Source of the DNA: Roseateles_E cavernae
Lineage (GTDB): Bacteria; Pseudomonadota; Gammaproteobacteria; Burkholderiales; Burkholderiaceae_C
Direction of reading: 5' to 3'
Length of the DNA stretch: 64,000 nucleotides
Assembly (NCBI RefSeq): GCF_040187885.1
Contig: NZ_JBDPLH010000001.1
Coordinates: 434,001-498,000, forward strand
Below the pieces are notes generated by a model. The model did no database searches. It was not told the origin of the DNA and was given only the letters and a program-made list of their open reading frames with translations. The translations under genes and the position numbers were made by a program. Positions 1-8,895 of the stretch are shown piece by piece. Numbering within the stretch: position 1 is the stretch's first letter; each line of letters opens with the position of its first letter.

Positions 1-724
1 CCCGGAGGCCGAGCGCCTGTTCGTCGAGATCGACAAGCTCAACCGCGACCTCGTGGCGATCCGCCGCCTGGCCGCCAATCTGCGCAGCGGCGAGTCCGAG
101 CAGGTGCGACTGGTCGCGACGCCGACCCTGGGCGCCTCGGTGATCCCGGCGGCAATGACGCATTGGTGCCGCGCCTACCCGGCCGGCCATTGCACGCTGG
201 CCACCAACCACACGCGGGAAATCGTCTCGGCCCTGCTGCTGGGTGAGGCCGATCTGGCGCTGTCGCTACAGGACCCGCGCCACCCCGGCATCAAGACCGA
301 GGTGCTGGCCAGCGGGCCGATGATCGCGCTGTGTCCCGTCGGCTCGCCCGAGGCGGCCGAGGACGGGCCGCTGCCGCTGGAGCAGATCCGCACCGAGCTG
401 GTGGCGCTGCCGGCCGAGGACCCGCTGGGCAATGTGGTGATGAATGCCTGCGAGGCCCTGGGCCTGCAGCCGGTCAGCCGGCTGACGGTGCAGACCTACC
501 AGCTGGCGCGCTCCCTGGTCGAGGCCGGCGTCGGCATGAGCATCGTCGACCCCTTCACCGCCGCCAGCGCCGACCGCAGCCGCGTGCGCCTGCGTCCGCT
601 GGCCCCGGCTATTCCCGTGCAGCTCTATCTGCTGACCGCCGCCAACGCGCCGCTGGCGCAGAGCGCGCGCCGCCTCGTCAAGTACCTGGGCGAGGCCGCC
701 AAACAGAACTTGGAAAGCCTGTGA
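1..724 (+). CDS. LysR-family transcriptional regulator, 3' part
   Basis: The frame is open from base 2 to the TGA at 722-724, so the 5' end with the DNA-binding helix-turn-helix is outside the window; about 240 residues remain. They match the linker helix and the LysR effector-binding fold: a helical stretch (RRLAANLRSG), then a strand (QVRLVATPTLG) opening subdomain 1, a hinge crossing near MIALCPVGSP, and a C-terminal helix (ARRLVKYLGEAA). The stop lies 2 nt before the ATG of a D-Ala-D-Ala dipeptidase gene, so the regulator is probably co-transcribed with it and may sense a cell-wall-derived ligand. The ligand is an inference. Confidence 0.85.
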   Translation, partial: PEAERLFVEIDKLNRDLVAIRRLAANLRSGESEQVRLVATPTLGASVIPAAMTHWCRAYPAGHCTLATNHTREIVSALLLGEADLALSLQDPRHPGIKTEVLASGPMIALCPVGSPEAAEDGPLPLEQIRTELVALPAEDPLGNVVMNACEALGLQPVSRLTVQTYQLARSLVEAGVGMSIVDPFTAASADRSRVRLRPLAPAIPVQLYLLTAANAPLAQSARRLVKYLGEAAKQNLESL

Positions 725-726
725 CG

Positions 727-1329
727 ATGATTCCCTGCGAGAACGTGCCGGGCCACCCCGACTTCCGCGCGCTGCTGAGCATTCCCGGCATCGAGGTGGA
801 CCTGCGCTACGCCACGCGCGACAACTTCGTCGGCCGCAATGTCTATGGCGGGCTGGACTGCAGCTATCTGCGCCGCGAGGCCGCCGATGCGCTGGAGCGC
901 GCCGCCGCCTGGCTGGCCGCCCACCGCCCCGGCTACCGGCTGCGGGTGCTGGACGCGCTGCGGCCGCAGCGGGTGCAGGAAGTCTTGTGGGCCGAGCTGC
1001 AGGGCACACCGCTGACCCTGTATCTGGCCAACCCCGAGCGCGGCTCCATCCACAGCTTCGGCATGGCGGTCGATGCAACCCTGCTGGACCCGCAGGGTCA
1101 GGAGGTCGATATGGGCTCGGGCTTCGACGAGATGGCGCTGACCTCGCACCCCGACCACGAGGCCGAGCATCTGGCGCGCGGCCTGCTGAGCGCCGCCCAG
1201 CTGACCGAGCGCGGCTGGCTGCGCGCGGCGATGCGCGAGGCCGGTTTCCAGGGCATCGCCACCGAATGGTGGCATTTCGACTTCGGCGACCGGGTCGCGG
1301 TGCGCCGCGACCTGCCGCGCGTTCTTTGA
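727..1329 (+). CDS. ddpX: D-alanyl-D-alanine dipeptidase (VanX/DdpX family)
   Basis: A 200-residue zinc dipeptidase of peptidase family M15D, which splits D-Ala-D-Ala into two D-Ala. The VanX zinc ligands are visible as H109 and D116 in SIHSFGMAVD and H183 in EWWHFDF; E180 is the likely catalytic base and R79 (DALRP) the transition-state arginine. No signal peptide is seen, so it should act in the cytoplasm. ATG 727 is preferred to an in-frame GTG at 721 that overlaps the LysR stop. It sits between the LysR gene and an LD-carboxypeptidase, which suggests reuse of peptidoglycan peptides rather than glycopeptide resistance, since no VanH or VanA is present. Confidence 0.9.
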   Translation: MIPCENVPGHPDFRALLSIPGIEVDLRYATRDNFVGRNVYGGLDCSYLRREAADALERAAAWLAAHRPGYRLRVLDALRPQRVQEVLWAELQGTPLTLYLANPERGSIHSFGMAVDATLLDPQGQEVDMGSGFDEMALTSHPDHEAEHLARGLLSAAQLTERGWLRAAMREAGFQGIATEWWHFDFGDRVAVRRDLPRVL

Positions 1330-1337
1330 GGCAAGAC

Positions 1338-2387
1338 ATGACCCTGCCACGGCGCCAGTTTGCTCAGTCGCTGATCGCCGGCGCAGGACTGGCTACAGCC
1401 CCAGTACTGGCCCCGGCACTGCCCCAGGCCCGTCGCCCCGCGATCTACGCCAAGCGCCTGCAGCCCGGCGACACCATGGCCCTGGTCAGCCCGGCCAACG
1501 CCACTTACGAGCGCGAGCCCATCGCCATTGCCACCGAGGCCTTGCAAGCGCTGGGCTTCAAGGTCAGGCACGGTGCCCATCTGCGCGGCCGCTACGGCCA
1601 GTTCGGCGGCAGCGACGCGCAGCGCGCCGAGGACATCAACACCCTGTTCGCCGACCCGCAGGTGGCCGGCATTCTCGCGATGACCGGCGGCTCCGGCTGC
1701 AACCGCATCGTCGACCGGCTGGACTATGCGCTGATCGCGCGCCAGCCCAAGTTCTTCGGCGGCTTCTCGGACCTGACCAGCCTGGTCAACGCGATCCATC
1801 AGCGCAGCGGCCTGGTGACCTTTCATGCGCCGGTGGCGGGGTCGGAATGGAATGCCTTCAGCGTCGCGCACTTCCGCGCGCTGGTGATGGACGCCGAGGC
1901 CCCGCTGCTGAAAAACCCGACCGGCGAGCGCGGCGACCATCTGGTGCAGACCCAGGACCGCATCACGACCCTGCGCGGCGGCCGCGCGCGCGGCCCTCTG
2001 GTCGGCGGCAATCTGGCGGTGCTGGCCTCGCTGGTCGGCACCCCCTACTTCCCCGACTGCCGCGGCGCCATCCTCTTCCTCGAAGAGATCAACGAATACA
2101 TCTACCGGGTCGACCGCATGCTGTCGACCCTGCGCCTGGCCGGCGTGCTGGAGCAGCTGGCCGGCATCGTGATCGGCAAGTTCACCAAATGCGAACCCGG
2201 CGACGGCTTCGGCACGCTGACCTTGGACGAGGTCTTCGACGACTATTTCCTGCCGCTGAAGGTGCCGGTCTATCGCGGCGCGATGATCGGCCACATCAAG
2301 CGCAAGTTCACGATACCGGTCGGCGCCGACGCCGAGATCGACGCCGACGCCGGCACACTGCAGATCCTGAGGCCGGTGGTGACCTAG
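1338..2387 (+). CDS. LD-carboxypeptidase, Tat-exported (peptidase S66)
   Basis: A 349-residue S66-family serine peptidase; the family removes the terminal D-Ala from L,D-linked tetrapeptides of peptidoglycan. The nucleophile elbow is GGFSD with Ser about 144; the family Glu and His would lie in ILFLEEINEYIYRVD (about 250) and MIGHIKRKF (about 323). The N-terminus LPRRQFAQSLIAGAGLA is a twin-arginine signal, so the enzyme is predicted periplasmic, unlike cytoplasmic LdcA. ATG 1338 was chosen because it gives this signal; it starts 8 nt after ddpX. A second, signal-less S66 paralogue lies at 12225-13124. Confidence is high for the family, moderate for export. Confidence 0.88.
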   Translation: MTLPRRQFAQSLIAGAGLATAPVLAPALPQARRPAIYAKRLQPGDTMALVSPANATYEREPIAIATEALQALGFKVRHGAHLRGRYGQFGGSDAQRAEDINTLFADPQVAGILAMTGGSGCNRIVDRLDYALIARQPKFFGGFSDLTSLVNAIHQRSGLVTFHAPVAGSEWNAFSVAHFRALVMDAEAPLLKNPTGERGDHLVQTQDRITTLRGGRARGPLVGGNLAVLASLVGTPYFPDCRGAILFLEEINEYIYRVDRMLSTLRLAGVLEQLAGIVIGKFTKCEPGDGFGTLTLDEVFDDYFLPLKVPVYRGAMIGHIKRKFTIPVGADAEIDADAGTLQILRPVVT

Positions 2388-2458
2388 GGTCTGCCTCAGC
2401 CAACGGCCCGGCGCAATGGCGCAGAATCGACCTGAGCTCCAGCATCACGAACAGGTCC

Positions 2459-4345
2459 ATGTCCGAGCGCAGTGCCAGCCCCTCATCGCCCGAGGCCCGC
2501 GCGCGCTGGCTGCAAGGCCAGCGCGAGGCCTATCTGGCCGAGCCCTGCGCCGCTGATGTGCTGATCGAGCCGGCGCGCGCCTTGCTCGATCAGGTGCTGG
2601 CCGAGGGGCCCAGCGACTTCGCGGTCGATCTGGCCCAGCACCTGGCCGAGATGCTGGGCGAGCTGTGGCGCTCGGAGCAGATCGAGGCGGTGCTCGATCC
2701 GGTGCTGCCCTGGCTGCTGGCCGGCCATGGCTCGCTGAGCAGCCGCGTCGCGGCGCTGTCGCTGCGCTGCCGCATGCATCTGCGCTTTGGCCGCCTGAGC
2801 GAGGCGCTGGCCCTGCTGGAGCCGCTGACGGCGCTCAGCGAGGCCAGCCCGCAGCCGGCCGACCAGGCGCACCGCGCCCGCGTGCTGGGCCAGGCCCTGT
2901 CGGCCCAGCGCGAATGGCGGCGCGCGATCGCCTGCATGCGCGAGGCCTTGCGGCTGGCGGCCAGCGGCGGCGATGGCGGGCGCTGGGTGGATCTGCTGGT
3001 GTCGATCTCGGTGGCGCACCGCGCTTTAGGTGAGCCCGAGGCCCAGCTGGCGGCGCTGCGCGAGGGCGCGCAGATGGCGATGGCGCAGCGGCGCTGGATC
3101 GCGGCGGTCAACAGCTGGTCCGGTGTGGCCGAGGAGAGCCTGGCCCGCGAGGACGAGGCGGCCGCCGAGGCCGCGCTGCTGGAGGGCCGGCGCTGCCTGG
3201 CGCTGGCCGGCCCCGGGGCCGAACGCATCGTCAAGGAGCTGCTGGCGGCCGAGGCCTTGCTGGCGGCCCGGCGCGGCGAGTTCGCACGCGCGGTCGAGCT
3301 GATGCAGCAGGTGGTGGCGCAGAGCCGGCAATGGTCGATGCGGCGTCAGGTGGCGCGGCGCATCCGCCAGACCGTGCCCTGGCTGCTGCAGGACGGCCGG
3401 GCCGCGGCAGCCTGCGCGGCGCTGGAGCAGGCCCACGCGTTGGAGCTGGAGGAGGTCAGCGAGGCCGGCCGCCAGGACGCCGCCGCCCAGCTGCAGCGCG
3501 CCGAGCTGGCCCATGCGCGCAGCCAGCAGGCCCATAGCGAGACCCATGCGCTGGAGCTGGAGGCCAAGAACGGCGCGCTGGAGCAGGCGCTGGCGCTGCA
3601 GCGCGAGCTGCAGGCCGAGCTGCTGGAGGCCGGCAAGCTGGCCAGCCTGGGCCAGCTGCTGGCCGGCATGGCGCATGAGCTGAACACCCCGCTGGGCACC
3701 GCGCTGACCGCGCTGAGCACGGCCGCCGACCTGAGCCGCGCGCTGGGCAGCTGCGTGGCCGGCGGGGCCGTGTCGCGCAGCCGTTTCCTCAGCGATCTGC
3801 ACAGCTGCGAGCAGGGCGCCGAGCTGGCACGGCGCAATATCGAACAGGCCCTGGCCCTGGTGCAGGCCTACCAGGCGGCCGGCCAGGCCCCCGATCTGCC
3901 GCGCCGCCTGCGCCTGGACACGCTGGTGCGCTCGGCCTGGGAGCGGGCGCTGAGCCCCGGCACCCGGCTGTGCCTGGAGCTGGACGCGGCGCTGGAGCTG
4001 CACACCCATGCCGAGGCCCTGGGCGAGGTGCTGGTGCAGCTGTTCCAGAACGTCGAGCGCCATGCCTATGCGCCCGGTGCGCCGGGCCATGTGCGGGTGC
4101 AGGCCGGCGTGCGCGAGGGGCAGGCGCGGCTGCTGGTGCAGGACCAGGGCGCCGGCATCGCGCCGGAGTTGCTGCCGCGCGTCTTCGATCCCTATGTGTC
4201 CAGCCAGTTCGGCCGCGGGCGCAGCGGCCTGGGCCTGTTCATCGCGCAGGCGGCCGTGATGCAGCGCCTGCGCGGCCGCATCCGCGTCGAGAGCCGGCCG
4301 CGCCAGGGCTGCCGCTTCGAGATCGAGTGGCCGGTGTCTGCCTGA
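2459..4345 (+). CDS. Soluble TPR sensor histidine kinase (first of tandem pair)
   Basis: A 628-residue protein without membrane segments. The first 340 residues are Ala/Leu-rich helical repeats of TPR type, followed by a coiled coil (about 345-395) and a HisKA box with the phospho-acceptor His about 406 in AHELNTPLG. The HATPase domain shows an N box (LFQNVERHAY), G1 (DQGAGIAPELL), an F box (FDPYVSSQFGRG) and G2 (SGLGLFIAQ). It should autophosphorylate in the cytoplasm after sensing through the TPR part. The next gene is a close paralogue starting 22 nt downstream, and no response regulator lies nearby. ATG 2459 is the first start after the preceding stop. Confidence 0.85.
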   Translation: MSERSASPSSPEARARWLQGQREAYLAEPCAADVLIEPARALLDQVLAEGPSDFAVDLAQHLAEMLGELWRSEQIEAVLDPVLPWLLAGHGSLSSRVAALSLRCRMHLRFGRLSEALALLEPLTALSEASPQPADQAHRARVLGQALSAQREWRRAIACMREALRLAASGGDGGRWVDLLVSISVAHRALGEPEAQLAALREGAQMAMAQRRWIAAVNSWSGVAEESLAREDEAAAEAALLEGRRCLALAGPGAERIVKELLAAEALLAARRGEFARAVELMQQVVAQSRQWSMRRQVARRIRQTVPWLLQDGRAAAACAALEQAHALELEEVSEAGRQDAAAQLQRAELAHARSQQAHSETHALELEAKNGALEQALALQRELQAELLEAGKLASLGQLLAGMAHELNTPLGTALTALSTAADLSRALGSCVAGGAVSRSRFLSDLHSCEQGAELARRNIEQALALVQAYQAAGQAPDLPRRLRLDTLVRSAWERALSPGTRLCLELDAALELHTHAEALGEVLVQLFQNVERHAYAPGAPGHVRVQAGVREGQARLLVQDQGAGIAPELLPRVFDPYVSSQFGRGRSGLGLFIAQAAVMQRLRGRIRVESRPRQGCRFEIEWPVSA

Positions 4346-4367
4346 GCTGCAGGCAGAATCACTCGAC

Positions 4368-6218
4368 ATGAGCCCTGCAGACTCCCTCTCCGACTGGCTG
4401 GCGCAGCAGCGACCGCGCTATCTGGCCCAGCCCACGCTGGCGTCCGAGCTGGTGGAGCCGGCGCTGCAGTATTTCGCGGCGCTGCCGCCCGAGCCGGCCA
4501 GCGCGGCCGGGGTCGATCTGGCGCTGCTGCTGGTGGAGCTGCTGACCGAGACCATGCGCTATCCGGAGCTGGACGCCTTGGTCGCCAGCGCCCTGCCCTG
4601 GGCCGAGGCCCTGGGCGACCGGGCGGCACAGAGCACGCTGCAGGTGGCGCTGGGCCGCAGCCATGTGCGCGGCGGCCGCTTCGAGCCGGGCCTGCAGGCG
4701 CTGGAGCGCGGCATGGGTCTGGCGCGCGCCGATGGCAGCCCCGCCCTGCTGGCCCAGGCCCTGATGCAGCTGGGCTTTGCGCTGCAGCGCCTGCAGCAGT
4801 TCGAGCGCTCGATCGCGGTGCGCCGCGAGGCGATCGCGCTGTGCCGCGCCAGCGGCGATGCCGGCCCCTGGGCGCAGATGTTTGTCGGCATCGCGCAGTG
4901 CGAGCGCGCGCTGGGCCGGCCGGCGGCGGCGCTGGCCGCGCTGGACGAGGGCGTGGCCGTCAATGCCGCGCAGCAGCGCTGGGGCGCGGCGGCCAATGCC
5001 TTGTCCGGCGTGATCGAGGAGAAGGTCGCGCTGGGCCAGCTGGAGGCGGCCGCCGCCGATCTGGCGCGCGGCTTCGACTATGTGGCCCGCGGCGGCGACA
5101 AGGTCTCGATGGCGCGCACCGAGATGCGCTGCGCCGAGGGCGTCTGGCTGGCGGCCAGCGGCCGGACCGAGGCGGCGGTGCAGGCCTTGCAGGAGGTGCT
5201 GGCGCATTACGAACAGCGCCATGCGCTGCCGCAGATCTCGCGCCGGCTCAAGCAGCTGGCGCCGCTGCTGGCCCGGCTGGGTCGGGTCGACGAGGCCCTG
5301 GCCGCGCAGGCGCGCGCCTACGAGCTGCAGCTGGACGATGTGCGCGAGGCCGCCCGACAAGACCTGACCCTGCATCACCAGCGCCTGCAGCTGGAGCATG
5401 CCCAGGCCGAACGACTCAGCGCCGAGCAGCATGCGGCCGCCCAGGCCGAAGGCATGCGGCGCCTGCAGGCGCTGCAGCAGCGCCTGGTCGAGGCCGGCAA
5501 GCTGGCCAGCCTGGGTGCCCTGGTGGCCGGTGTGGCCCATGAGCTGAACACCCCGCTGGGCTCGGCGCTGACGGCCGCCAGCACCGCCGCCGAGCAGCTG
5601 CAGCAGCTGGCCGGCGACAGCGCGGCCGGCCGGCTGACGCGCAGCCAGTTCGAGCGCCTGCTGCAGCAATGCCAGCAGTCCTGCGCGCTGGTGACGCGCA
5701 GCCTGGAGCGCACCATCGCCCTGCTGTCCAGCTACGGCAAGCTCAGGGTCGATGCGGAGCCGCGCCAGCCGGTGCAGCTGGCGGCGCTGCTGCAGTCGAT
5801 CTGGCAACGCGGCCGGGCCGAGGATGGCGAGGAGGCGCTGCAGCTGCGGCTGGACTTCGACCCCGACCTGCGCGCCATGGTCGCGCCCGAGGCCCTGGGC
5901 GAGGTGCTGACCCAGCTCTTCGACAACGCCCGCCAGCACGCCTACGGCGGCGGGCCCGGCGAGCTGCGGGTCGAGATCGACGCCGCCGCCGGGACACTGC
6001 AGCGCCTGCGCGTGCGTGATGCCGGCGCCGGCATCGCGCCCGAGCTGCTGCTGCGCATCTTCGACCCCTATGTCTCCAGCCAGTTCGGCCGCGGCCGCAG
6101 CGGCCTGGGTCTGTTCATCGCCTATGTGACCTGCAGCCAGCGCCTCGGGGCACGGCTGAGCGTGGACAGCGAACCGGGCCGTGGCAGCTGCTTCGAGATC
6201 GAGTGGGCGCCCGCCTGA
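4368..6218 (+). CDS. Soluble TPR sensor histidine kinase (second of tandem pair)
   Basis: A 616-residue paralogue of the preceding kinase with the same layout: TPR-like helical repeats (about 1-320), coiled coil (325-380), H box AHELNTPLGSALTA with His about 391, N box LFDNARQHAY, G1 DAGAGIAPELL and a block FDPYVSSQFGRGRSGLGLFIA identical to that of its neighbour. No transmembrane or receiver segment is seen. The 22-nt spacing implies co-transcription, and the pair could form heterodimers. Divergence is greatest in the TPR half, as expected if the two copies read different signals. The partner regulator must lie outside the window or be recruited in trans. Confidence 0.85.
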   Translation: MSPADSLSDWLAQQRPRYLAQPTLASELVEPALQYFAALPPEPASAAGVDLALLLVELLTETMRYPELDALVASALPWAEALGDRAAQSTLQVALGRSHVRGGRFEPGLQALERGMGLARADGSPALLAQALMQLGFALQRLQQFERSIAVRREAIALCRASGDAGPWAQMFVGIAQCERALGRPAAALAALDEGVAVNAAQQRWGAAANALSGVIEEKVALGQLEAAAADLARGFDYVARGGDKVSMARTEMRCAEGVWLAASGRTEAAVQALQEVLAHYEQRHALPQISRRLKQLAPLLARLGRVDEALAAQARAYELQLDDVREAARQDLTLHHQRLQLEHAQAERLSAEQHAAAQAEGMRRLQALQQRLVEAGKLASLGALVAGVAHELNTPLGSALTAASTAAEQLQQLAGDSAAGRLTRSQFERLLQQCQQSCALVTRSLERTIALLSSYGKLRVDAEPRQPVQLAALLQSIWQRGRAEDGEEALQLRLDFDPDLRAMVAPEALGEVLTQLFDNARQHAYGGGPGELRVEIDAAAGTLQRLRVRDAGAGIAPELLLRIFDPYVSSQFGRGRSGLGLFIAYVTCSQRLGARLSVDSEPGRGSCFEIEWAPA

Positions 6219-6228
6219 GCCGCCGCGC

Positions 6229-7665
6229 TCAGCGCCGCGCCAGCCACTCGATCAGCGCATCCAGCACCGGCCGCCCCTTGGCTGCGGCTTGCTCGTCGTT
6301 CAGCAAGGCCACCACCACCCACAGCCGGCCGCGAGCATCAGGCAGATAGCCGGCCAGCGCCATCGCATTGCGCAAGGTGCCGGTCTTCAGGCGTGCCCGG
6401 CCCTCGGCCGGCCCGCCCTTGAAGCGCCGCGCCAAGGTGCCGTCGACGCCGGCCACCGGCAGGCTCACCAGCAGCTCGGGGCCATGGCGGCCGCGCTGGG
6501 CCGCTTGCAGCAGGGCCGCCAGCTGGGCCGGCGTGATGCGCTCGCTGCGCGACAGGCCGGAGCCGTTGTCCAGCACCAGGCCCTGGTCGGCAATGCCCTG
6601 CTCGGCGAACCAGGCCCGCACCACGCGCTCGGCCGCCACCGCCGTGGGCTCGCCGGGCGCCGCTGCGGCCGCACCCAGGCGCAGATAGGTCAGCCGGGTC
6701 AGCGCGTTGTCCGAGCGCTTCATCATCGGAAACAGGTCCTCGATCAGCGGCCGGCCCTGGTGGCTGGCCAGCACGACGGCGCCGGCCGGCGTCGCGGCCT
6801 CGCGGTCCGGGCCCTCGATCACGCCGCCCAGCTCGCGCCAGAGCTGGCGCAGGGACTGCGCCGCCAGCCATTGGCGGTCGACCAGATTGAGATCGGGCGC
6901 GACGCGGCAGTGCTTGGGAAAGGCACCGCGCAGGAAGACGACCTCGCCGCCCGCATCGCGGCCGAGCTCGGGCACCCGCCAGTCGCGCTCCCAGTCCTTG
7001 CAGGACCGCTCATTGAGCGTCAGCCGGCTGGTGTCGACCCGCATGCCGGGCCAGGCCGGGAACAGCCGGGCCTGCACCCGCTCGCCGTCGGACTGCAGCA
7101 GGTAGCGCAGCAGCTGGCCGTTCAGGTTCAGCGCATCGGGGATCACGTTGTAGGGGAACTCGGGCGCCTCGTCGAAGGGCGCGGCACCCAGGTCCGCACG
7201 CGCCGGATGGAAGAGCTGGCGGTCCACCACCAGGCCGCCCTGGATCTCGCGCACGCCCTGCTCGCGCAACTGGCGCAGCATCAGCCCCAGCGCCCCCCAG
7301 TCGAGGTCGCTGTCGGCGCCACCGCGCAGATACAGCGGGCCGGCCAGCCGCTCGCCCTGCGGCGCGGCCTCGGCCAGCAGCTCGCTGCGACCACGGCTGT
7401 GCGGGCCCAGCCGGTCCAGCGCGACGATGGCCGTCACCAGCTTCATCGCCGAGCCGGGTTGCATGGAGCGATCCGGCTGCAAGCGCAGGCCCTGCTCCGG
7501 CGCGTCGAGCGCAAAGGCCACGACGCCCAGCGCGCTCTCGGGCATGCCGGCAGCGTCCAGCGCCGTCCTGACCTCGGTGGGCAGCGCCGGCGCGGCGGGC
7601 TCCAGGCTGGCGCAGCCGGCCAGGCTCAGCGCAGCGAGCAGCAGGCTCAGGGATATCTTCCACAT
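6229..7665 (-). CDS. dacB: D-alanyl-D-alanine carboxypeptidase/endopeptidase PBP4, lipoprotein form
   Basis: A 478-residue peptidase S13 protein (class C PBP) that trims D-Ala from pentapeptides and cuts D,D-cross-links in the periplasm. The active-site motifs are SxxK as GSAMK (Ser72, Lys75), SxN as RSDN (about 315) and KTG as LKTGTL (about 432). The N-terminus ends in the lipobox SLAGC with Cys18, so the protein is predicted to be lipid-anchored, which is not the usual soluble DacB. It follows an ornithine-cyclodeaminase-family gene by 13 nt on the same strand. Its 3' end faces the kinase pair with only 10 nt between. Confidence 0.92.
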   Translation of the reverse strand: MWKISLSLLLAALSLAGCASLEPAAPALPTEVRTALDAAGMPESALGVVAFALDAPEQGLRLQPDRSMQPGSAMKLVTAIVALDRLGPHSRGRSELLAEAAPQGERLAGPLYLRGGADSDLDWGALGLMLRQLREQGVREIQGGLVVDRQLFHPARADLGAAPFDEAPEFPYNVIPDALNLNGQLLRYLLQSDGERVQARLFPAWPGMRVDTSRLTLNERSCKDWERDWRVPELGRDAGGEVVFLRGAFPKHCRVAPDLNLVDRQWLAAQSLRQLWRELGGVIEGPDREAATPAGAVVLASHQGRPLIEDLFPMMKRSDNALTRLTYLRLGAAAAAPGEPTAVAAERVVRAWFAEQGIADQGLVLDNGSGLSRSERITPAQLAALLQAAQRGRHGPELLVSLPVAGVDGTLARRFKGGPAEGRARLKTGTLRNAMALAGYLPDARGRLWVVVALLNDEQAAAKGRPVLDALIEWLARR

Positions 7666-7678
7666 CGTCGCGGCCTCC

Positions 7679-8587
7679 TCAGCCGGTCGTCAGGGACTGA
7701 TGGACCAGGCGTGCCAGCGCCACGTCTTCCAGCCCGATGCCCACGCTCTTGTAGACGGTGATGGCCTGCGGGTCGTGCGGTCGCGGCGCGGCCAGCAGGC
7801 TGCCCAGCTCGATCAGGCGCTCGGGCGCGATCACGCCGGGTGCGGCGCGCACCAGCTCGCCGGCCTCGGCCCGGGCGGCCGGCAGCCACTCGACCACGAT
7901 GGCCGCCGCTCGCGCCAGCAAGGTGTCGTCCAGCTCGCGCGCCGCCGGCTTGCTCGAACCGACCGCCGCGACCAGGGCGCCGGGCCGCACCAGGGCGCCG
8001 TCAAACAGCGGCTCGCTGGCGCGGGTGCAGGTGACGATGACATCGCCCTGGGCGGCGGCGCTGGCGGCATCGACAAGCTCGGCCCCGAGCTCGGCGGCAA
8101 AGGCCTCGCCACCGCTGCGCGCGCACACCAGCACGCGCTCGAACCGGCGCAGCCCGCGCAAGGCCTGGGCATGGGCGCGCGCCTGGATGCCGGCGCCGAA
8201 CAGGGCCAGCACCCGGGCGTCGGGCGCGGCCAGCGCGTCGACCGCCAGCGCCGTGGTGGCCGCCGTGCGCAGCCGGGTCAGCTCATTGGCCTCCAGCGTG
8301 GCCAGCGGCGCGCCGCTGGCGCTGTCGAACAGCGTGATGACGAACTGGAACTGGCCGTTGTGGGTCGAGTAGACCTTGGTGCCCAGCACATCGCCCTGCA
8401 CAGCGCCCATCGCGCTGACCATCAGCGCCGCGCCATCGGCGGCACTGGCACCGGCTCGGCCGCGCGCCAAGACGGCGGCCCGGCCTTCGGCCAGTTGGAC
8501 AAAGGCCTGGCGCAGCGCCGCGTGGACGGCGGCGGCCGGGGCCAGGCTCAAGGCCTGAGCGACCTGGGCTTCGGTGATCAGCAGCAT
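7679..8587 (-). CDS. Ornithine cyclodeaminase / mu-crystallin family NAD(P)-dependent enzyme
   Basis: A 302-residue Rossmann enzyme of the OCD/mu-crystallin family, whose members include ornithine cyclodeaminase, ketimine reductase and alanine dehydrogenase. Visible features are a substrate Lys in TKVYSTHNG, the substrate Arg in LTRLRTAATTALA, a nucleotide loop LFGAGIQARAHAQAL, and the conserved C-terminal YKSVGIGLEDVALA with the catalytic Asp region. ATG 8587 (MLLITEAQ) fits the family start; the frame extends to an upstream ATG at 8659 that adds a proline-rich extension without support. It is the promoter-proximal gene before dacB. The specific substrate is not resolved. Confidence 0.82.
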   Translation of the reverse strand: MLLITEAQVAQALSLAPAAAVHAALRQAFVQLAEGRAAVLARGRAGASAADGAALMVSAMGAVQGDVLGTKVYSTHNGQFQFVITLFDSASGAPLATLEANELTRLRTAATTALAVDALAAPDARVLALFGAGIQARAHAQALRGLRRFERVLVCARSGGEAFAAELGAELVDAASAAAQGDVIVTCTRASEPLFDGALVRPGALVAAVGSSKPAARELDDTLLARAAAIVVEWLPAARAEAGELVRAAPGVIAPERLIELGSLLAAPRPHDPQAITVYKSVGIGLEDVALARLVHQSLTTG

Positions 8588-8895
8588 GGGTGGGCTCGAT
8601 GGATTCAGCAGCCCGCCGACTTTATCGGCACCGCGCGCCCCGGGACGCCGCCTGCTCATAACTTATTGCGCCCCCACCCGAGCCGGCAGGAATGGCCCGG
8701 CAGACGCGACAATCCCGGCCCGCATTCCAACAGGTTATATGCGGGCGACAAGCATTCATCGGGGCCCGCGCAACAAACAGGTGCCAGCCCTATGGTGGCA
8801 AACCCGGGGTGTGCTTGATCATGAATGCAGTCAGCAATCCATCCATCGTTCGGGGGCGCTCCAGCAGCGCCGCACAAGTCAAAAAAGGAGTAACC
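8588..8895. other. Divergent intergenic region before the TonB receptor
   Basis: This 308-bp stretch separates the OCD-family gene from the TonB-dependent receptor. I see no conserved riboswitch fold or clear operator in it. A clean Shine-Dalgarno AGGAG (8886-8890) lies 5 nt before GTG 8896 and decides that start. An in-frame ATG at 8821 would add 25 residues lacking signal-peptide character. Promoters for both directions must lie here, but no convincing -35/-10 pair could be assigned by eye. Confidence 0.4.

Noticed and set aside
727..1329. VanX-type glycopeptide resistance
   Set aside because: The enzyme is of the family, but no VanH, VanA or VanRS genes are near, and the neighbours point to peptidoglycan peptide use.
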